A program made the position numbers and the translations under genes. The notes under the pieces are model-generated. The model searched no databases. It saw nothing but the letters and a program-made list of their open reading frames with translations, and was not told where the DNA came from. Source: Cyathus striatus (lineage: Eukaryota > Basidiomycota > Agaricomycetes > Agaricales > Nidulariaceae). Taken from it: a stretch of 64,000 nt of DNA. The DNA is taken from the NCBI GenBank assembly GCA_025738555.1, contig JAOVFP010000013.1, positions 248,001 through 312,000 on the forward strand, given 5' to 3'. Position 1 is the first letter of the stretch; every line of letters starts with the position of its first letter. Shown here one piece after another: positions 58,530 to 64,000 of this stretch.

Positions 58530-59037
58530 CTAAATAAAGTCTTCATAAAACCCAGTACCTGTGGGGCTCTTGAGCCATAGTACGAGCTTCGAGCATCCAG
58601 AGTCACTTGCGGCTAAGATATCGAGAATGGAAGAAATCTTTTTATTGTCTTTTTGGTTCAATTCACTGTGATACACTCGAAACTCCTTGTTGCTTTTGTC
58701 CAGAAGCACCATAATCATATCAAATGGATTTATGTACGCATTCTTGAAATAAGGTAAAAGCTCGGAGACCTTCGTAGCCAAAGATCTCCTAGCAGCTCGC
58801 ACTTTTGTCACAGTTTGCTCGGGACCTAAGCCCGCATCACTAGAAGCAAGCGATACAAGTTATCAGTCTCTTTAACTGATGAAAAATTGATTATAAAACA
58901 CACCTGGTATCCGGCAAAGGCTGTTCCACAGCAGCAAAATATCCTTCTCCCCTCCCATCACACTGTAAACCCTGTGCTGGCCTATCGTTGCACTCGTTTT
59001 GGCGCTGCTTTCTGGCGTTCTTGGAGGGATATGACAT
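58530..59037 (-). CDS. Two-exon hypothetical protein of element F
   Basis: ATG at 59037; the first exon MSYPSKNARKQRQNECNDRP...EQPLPDT is spliced over a GTGTGT...TTCTAG intron (58840-58903) to DAGLGPEQTVTKVRAARRSL, ELLPYFKNAYINPFDMIMVL and a C-terminus PTGTGFYEDFI. About 147 residues, basic N-terminus, one amphipathic helical segment. No family recognised. It converges on the + strand ORF at 58162-58320. Confidence 0.5.
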
Positions 59038-59194
59038 TACTTTATGTACTTCAATGTTTGTATGATGTAGGGTTGCGCAGAGAACGGAGGGGACAAGGGG
59101 AGGAATGGGTCTATTGAGTGAGGGAGTGGGGAAAGTGGACGCGTCGCAGGCGCGTAAGGGACGTCAGTTTCAAATTTCCCGAATTTTACCGGAC

Positions 59195-60361
59195 CGTCTA
59201 TCGACGAGATACATCCACGCCAGTCATGTGACGTTAGCGTGAGATCGTCGATAGGCGGGACGGCTTCCGGACTATTAGACTTGACCGAAAATTGCAAGCG
59301 AGGTAGCGTGATCACGTGCCTTGAAAGAGCGCCCATCGTCGAACACGACGAGAAACTTCTCTTCAACGTTGTCTTTTCTTTGTTGACTTTGAACTCTTGC
59401 CTGCTCATACGATCCACAACAAGGACAGCCTGAGGGTCATCTCCAACTTTCTCACATTACACGACGCTAATCTAACACCTCGAATCGGAGCACCAGAGAC
59501 GACAACCGCTGTCACCCGTTCACACCCCCTGAGCCCTCCCTCCCTGCTTACGCCTGCATCAGCTCTACGTTTTCACCTCTCACACTCCCAATCGAACTCG
59601 ATTCTCGAGCACACCTCCAAAACAATATCCACGTATCAAGCGGCGCATTAACAATCCACCAACACGGAAGTTACACATACGCGTATGGGCCCCCACATCA
59701 CTCTGACACCTTCTAAAAGCACCGGAAATGACAGATACACGGCACCCCTTGTGTTTGGGTGTCATGAAAGTGTCGTGAGTTCTTCAGGCTGTCTCGTTTC
59801 GAGCGGTGGTTGAACGTTGAAGGAGGATGTACGGGAGATTGCGAAGCGAGGACGTTCATGCAGATGTGTGTCATGTGTGAGTTCCCCTTTCTCTACTCCC
59901 CTTCTGTTATCCTCTCTTACTAGGTATGATTACGCCCTTCACCACGCTAGCTTGTGCTACAGAACCGGACGGAGGAGGTGGTGGTCATTGGTTTCGTTTG
60001 GTTGAGGGCGGGGGTGGGGGAAGCGCCTGCTATGCCAGAACTTCTTGTCCTTTCGCGCATGTCGAATGCAGAACACCCCATTTAACATTCCGACTTCTTC
60101 ATTACGCGACAAACGATACCTCGTCACCGGCCCAAACTATCCCCCTCCATCGACATCAAGTTCTACGCTTCATATACATGGCCTGAGCGCACAACAGGTC
60201 ATGGTGGCCGCTCACTGGGATGTCTCTAGAAAGAAAACTGGGGGCTACAATATGGAATCAGAGGACAGATAATCGGTGTCTGGGGACTTGGACGACGCGT
60301 GAAGGCTACAACCAACACCAGCTGGACCCATTGCGCCATTCAAGCTCAAGTCGAGTACCTT
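59195..60361. other. Spacer without recognisable genes
   Basis: Several short frames, none recognised. A 10-bp inverted repeat CTATCGACGA / TCGTCGATAG occurs at about 59198 and 59244, just outside element F. Confidence 0.45.
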
Positions 60362-60700
60362 ACCCAAAAATTGGTACCGTACCGCTCATGAACAATACTG
60401 TAAATTGGTACCGTAAAGCACCATGTGGTGTTGTAAATGTACTATACAACATTTTTCATGTACCGTGCAGTGCCACCAATATACTATATAGTGTTAGTGT
60501 AGTGTCTATTGCAGTATCACAGTGCATGTGATACTGGTGATACCTAACCAGCATCATAAATATATCTTTTAGGAACTCACTCAATTTTATGTCAATAAAT
60601 TAATTGTACTTCTTGTGTATGCACTCCACTCTCACCCACCCAACCGCTCAATATATCCCGCGCTTCCGCTTATCAATTAAGTTGTTCATGAGTAATGATA
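60362..60700. mobile_element. Truncated fragment related to element E
   Basis: Matches the interior of element E (about 5545-5800): GTACCGTAAAG, GTGTTGTAAATGTAC, TTTTCATGTACCGTGCAGTG, TATGTCAATAAATTAATTG and TATCAATTAAGT occur in the same order. It lacks both termini. Its right edge lies within a few bases of the start of the segmental duplication copy 2. Confidence 0.85.
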
Positions 60701-60702
60701 TT

Positions 60703-63700
60703 TACAACAAAACCAGCTTCTAAATATAATCACAATCAGTATCAGACCCTGCACAATTCAATTAATCCCCAATGGTTGTCCAACATCCCTTCATGCCTAC
60801 AAACCGAGAACCTCCGCAACCTTTTCATGGCGAAGGACTATTTTGATATGGAATGGAACCGGCGAGCGCCCGGACAGGCCATCATACTCCTTGAGATCTA
60901 TTGGCTGGTCCGGGATCTCCTCCATTCTAAATGCCCACAACATACGGGCGATGGCGAGGAAGACTTCACGCTCCGCGACCCATATACCAGGGCAAATGCG
61001 GCGCCTGCCGAGGGTGGTGTCACTGTTAGCGCCGTTCTGCTACTGCGTACATAGCAAATGTGTAACTCACCCAACGCCAAATATCCAATGATCACGCTCC
61101 ATAGCATTAGGCAAATTCGCAGACTCAGAGGAAAGCGTAGGGTCATTGATGTACCTCTCCGGCTACATACATTCATCCAAGTCAGTGCATCATCTCATCA
61201 TCAAACATACGGAAAAACTCACATTAAACGTATGTGGATCAGCGTGCCTCTGAGGATCGAAATGCATCGTGTACTACAATATCTCCATAAACACACACCC
61301 CACACAGAGACGAAAAAGGTGAACATGCCGTATTAAGAACAAGTACAGTATCCTTTAGGATAAACTGTCCGCGATATGTAAAGTCCTGTGTATTAACATG
61401 CGGGGTACCAAGCCAGAATGGGTTATGGCATCGCTCGACCTCCTGGATACGCCGTTGTTTCATTCATAAAGTGAAACTGACGGAGTATATATATGTTACA
61501 TACCTTGATGATTGCGTGGATGTATGGCAGATTCTTTTCATCATCGATATTAGGCAGACGATCACGGCCGACAACACGATCGAGTTCTTCGTACGCTTTG
61601 GCTTGGACCTCGGGGTACGCAGGTATGAGCGCTGAGAACCATTGCATAATAGACGCCGTCTGTATAACATCACATCAGCAGTGTGAAGATATAAATATAT
61701 GTAAGCAGATAAAAAACGTACACTCTCAACTCCACCAATCATAAAACCAGAACACAAAATCGTCATATCCAAAAAATCCAACCCTTTCTCCTTCTGAACC
61801 TGCAACATAGTCTTAACCAAACAATCGGGAACATTTTCGCCACGCTTCAAGCGATGTTCGATGTCTTTGACCATACCACCGTACGTCTCGACCAGACCTT
61901 CATGTAACCTCTTCCCGCGTCCGATCATGTAGTTCATTTTGGGGAGATTTTGGAGGATAGGCAAAAAGTCGGTTAGATTTGACATTGGGCCTGTGCAGTT
62001 CCTTAAATCCTGTGTCAATATTTTAAAATTGTACAAATAGAGAAATACACACATGAATTCACGAGAGAGCATAAGCGCACGAGCGACGAGTGGGTGATTT
62101 ATACTATCTGCGCGCGTACCAAACACGACAGTAAGCATGTTATTAAGCGAGTATCGTCCAGCATAAGGTTGAGGATTAATCGGTGTCCCATTCAAACTAT
62201 AGTTGTATAAATCCTTAACCATCTCAACAGCCTCATAGTCAAGGACATCAGTATAATCTTCAACAGCAGGCTTATGCAACCAAGCACTAGCAATGCGTCT
62301 ATGCTTCCTCCTATCAATTTTAACAACATCAGATCTGTATGATTTAATAAAATGAATGAAATGAACGAACCATCTGTCATTATACGGCGTAGTAGTAATA
62401 CCCCTCCCCATAAAAATAAGCCCTGACTTAACAAACATCTCCTTCCTCGATGAGAAAACGGAGCCATTGGTGACCATAAGGTCTTTAACGATATTCGGAT
62501 CTGAGACAATCACGAAAAGCTGGTTTCCCAACCAGAGGGAATAGAGCGGGCCGAATTTTTTGGCCCAGTAGTCTAGTGTTAGTTCCGGGTAACGTGTTAG
62601 GAATGGGAAGGATCCTATTATCATAATAATATCATATTAGCAAACGAAAAACAGAAAATGGAGGAGAGGGGGGACGAACCAAGGATAGGAAGTCCTATTG
62701 GACCATTAGGAATATAATTCCCATTCTTGTCGCGCGGTCTTCTATCGACGAGGTGGGAGAGGAGGTATATGGCTGCTGAGACTATGGATGCGAGGAGTAC
62801 GATTCCTTGCGTGAGCGTTGGTAGGAGACTGCCACCGCTTGTGCTCAGTGTCGAGAATGAGGTCGACATCGATGATGGCCGTTATTTCCAGTGCGATAAA
62901 AGAGGTTTGTAAAGTTGCTTAGAAGTTAGATGAAAAAAGGCGGGGCGGTTTGATTTTTTTCTAACCTCCAAACTATCAGCTTTTAAACATAGGAAAGGCA
63001 GTGATGACATTACACAAGTTACCCAAATTACCCAATATCATTTCGGAATTGGGGGCACAGAAAGCAGTCTGGCTTGCGCCAAAATTTCTTGCCATCTGGT
63101 TATGCTCCGGTAAGGCTAGCGTTGCAATGGAGTAGTTCATTATTGAGGAGCCACATATGGAACACTGTCAATTAGCACTGAGGCACGAACACTGCTTAGT
63201 TGTACGCACGCGTACGATGCTGTGGGATGCCCAGGCTTGGTGGTATATTATCGCGGATTTGATACGATGGACGTGTATAGCAATGAAGAAAGAGTCTGGA
63301 TGGCTATGTGCCCTAGACATCGTGCATGAATGGAGTGTCAAACAATTTAAATACGGGGGGTAAAGGCTCCGATAAAGCACCCAAAAATCGTTAGGTTAGA
63401 TTCCTTAGAATGCTAAATTGTAACTTTGCTTCAGAGCCACCCTAGCCAAAAGCAGTGAGCGTCGCTGGATATGTATGATATGAGATGATATGACGAGCAA
63501 CAGACAGCTCGCAGATTTGCATTGGCTCTAACCCATTCTGATCCTGTGTCCGCATATACATCGCATCAGCAAATCGTTATCAATATCTGTAAACGCTCGC
63601 CAATGAGAAGCGGAACATACCAAAAAGATGTGCGTTTGTGAAATATGCTTGCTGGTAGACCTCCAGTGTTGTGCGTACCACGAGAACACATTGCTGAAAC

Positions 63701-64000
63701 GGGGGTTTCCAAGATGGATACGCGAATGTGCGGTGTATATAGTGCTACGTACCACTCGCGATTCGTATTTCGTTCGTCCTTTATCGTCGGATGCCGCGTT
63801 TTGAATTTATATCGTTCACCGAGCTCGCGTAGTATCATGCCCCCGAAGTGTCCATCCAGCAGGGCACGCATACAAAGCACAGATACTAGTGATCGTCACT
63901 TGCGCACGAACGCGTAGGATATACGTAGTCCGGCCCAAGCCCGAGCATTGGAAAAGTCTGTAGCGCTCTAACAGCGTGTGGCACGAGTCGGAGCAGACCA
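60703..64000. repeat. Segmental duplication, copy 2 (with P450 5)
   Basis: Counterpart of 26276-29640 in the same orientation; similarity runs from AAAACCAGCTTCTAAATATA to the end of the window, so the true right end is not seen. Non-coding parts have diverged by many indels while the P450 exons are nearly identical. Confidence 0.85.
60797..62869 (-). CDS. Cytochrome P450 monooxygenase 5 (segmental duplicate)
   Basis: Same architecture as the P450 at 26367-28463: anchor TQGIVLLASIVSAAIYLL, hinge NYIPNGPIGLPILG, LTLDYWAKKFGPLYSLWLGN, RKHRRIASAWLHKPAVEDYT, I-helix GFMIGGVES/TASIMQWF region, K-helix EVERCHNPFWLGTPH, heme loop RRICPGIWVAEREVF, and a C-terminus EVLGL with TAG at 60797-60799, two codons earlier than its paralog. 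The N-terminus differs most (MSTSFSTLSTSGGSLLPTLT). Introns are at the same sites but differ in length and sequence (for example 61985-62055). Intact by eye. Substrate unknown. Confidence 0.92.

Larger units (their letters stand above)
58016..59194. mobile_element. Element F: 61-bp perfect inverted repeats around two convergent small ORFs
   Basis: 58016-58076 and 59134-59194 are perfect inverted copies (start GTCCGGTAAAATTCGGGAAA). Inside lie a + strand ORF (58162-58320) and a two-exon - strand ORF (58530-59037). No target duplication is evident: the left flank ends ACTTGTA and the right begins CGTCTAT. The absence of mismatches in the arms suggests recent formation. Confidence 0.75.

Noticed and set aside
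59037..59417. 126-codon - strand frame across the right edge of element F
   Set aside because: It runs through the 61-bp inverted repeat and shows no domain; the two-exon gene starting at 59037 is a better model in another frame.

Overview
The window looks like nuclear DNA of a mushroom-forming basidiomycete (Agaricomycetes). Genes have many short GT-AG introns (about 50-70 nt). The gene families are typical of that group: coiled-coil/F-box proteins, DUF6533-type membrane proteins, expanded cytochrome P450s, an HPP membrane protein, a Ran1-like kinase whose HRD motif reads HGD, and DIRS-type retroelements. No bacterial operon structure is seen. This assignment is inferred from family content; no database search was possible.

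Layout. 0-8.3 kb: a coiled-coil/F-box gene (-), a low-complexity stretch, an F-box-like gene (+) whose last codons are split by a 1.86-kb transposon, a hemerythrin-like gene (-) and a tRNA-Cys (-). 8.4-15.2 kb: two tandem paralogous P450 genes (-) separated by two different MITEs. 18.0-21.9 kb: a 4-kb DNA transposon (element A) with a decayed transposase gene. 23.4-28.5 kb: two unrelated P450 genes (-). 29.9-38.0 kb: an HPP gene (+, one apparent frameshift), a DUF6533 membrane protein (-), a second identical tRNA-Cys (+) and a protein kinase (-). 39-57.8 kb: repeat-rich DNA with a 1.2-kb transposon (D), a solo LTR, and a tandemly duplicated unit of tRNA-like modules split by a 12.7-kb element (C). 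Element C carries a transposase gene and a degenerate DIRS retroelement. 58.0-59.2 kb: an element with 61-bp perfect inverted repeats and two convergent small ORFs (F). 60.4-64 kb: a transposon fragment abutting a second copy of the 26.3-29.6 kb segment, including a fifth P450 gene.

The main discovery is that elements A, C, D and E form one coherent DNA-transposon system. Each starts with GGG, ends with CCC (A ends CCCCC) and is flanked by a 9-bp target duplication (exact for C, D and E, 8/9 for A). C, D and E share an internal TGCTCA-4nt-TGAGCA hairpin module, yet each carries a wholly different subterminal repeat array (GTACCGTGCA, GACATTGCC or CAAGTTCC-like). A and C encode homologous proteins with an N-terminal coiled coil and a candidate D-D-CxxH-E catalytic core. 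I cannot place this protein in a named superfamily.

The five P450s (two tandem paralogs, two segmentally duplicated paralogs, one separate) suggest an oxidative or secondary-metabolism neighbourhood, but no backbone enzyme (PKS, NRPS, terpene cyclase) is visible, so a biosynthetic cluster is not supported.
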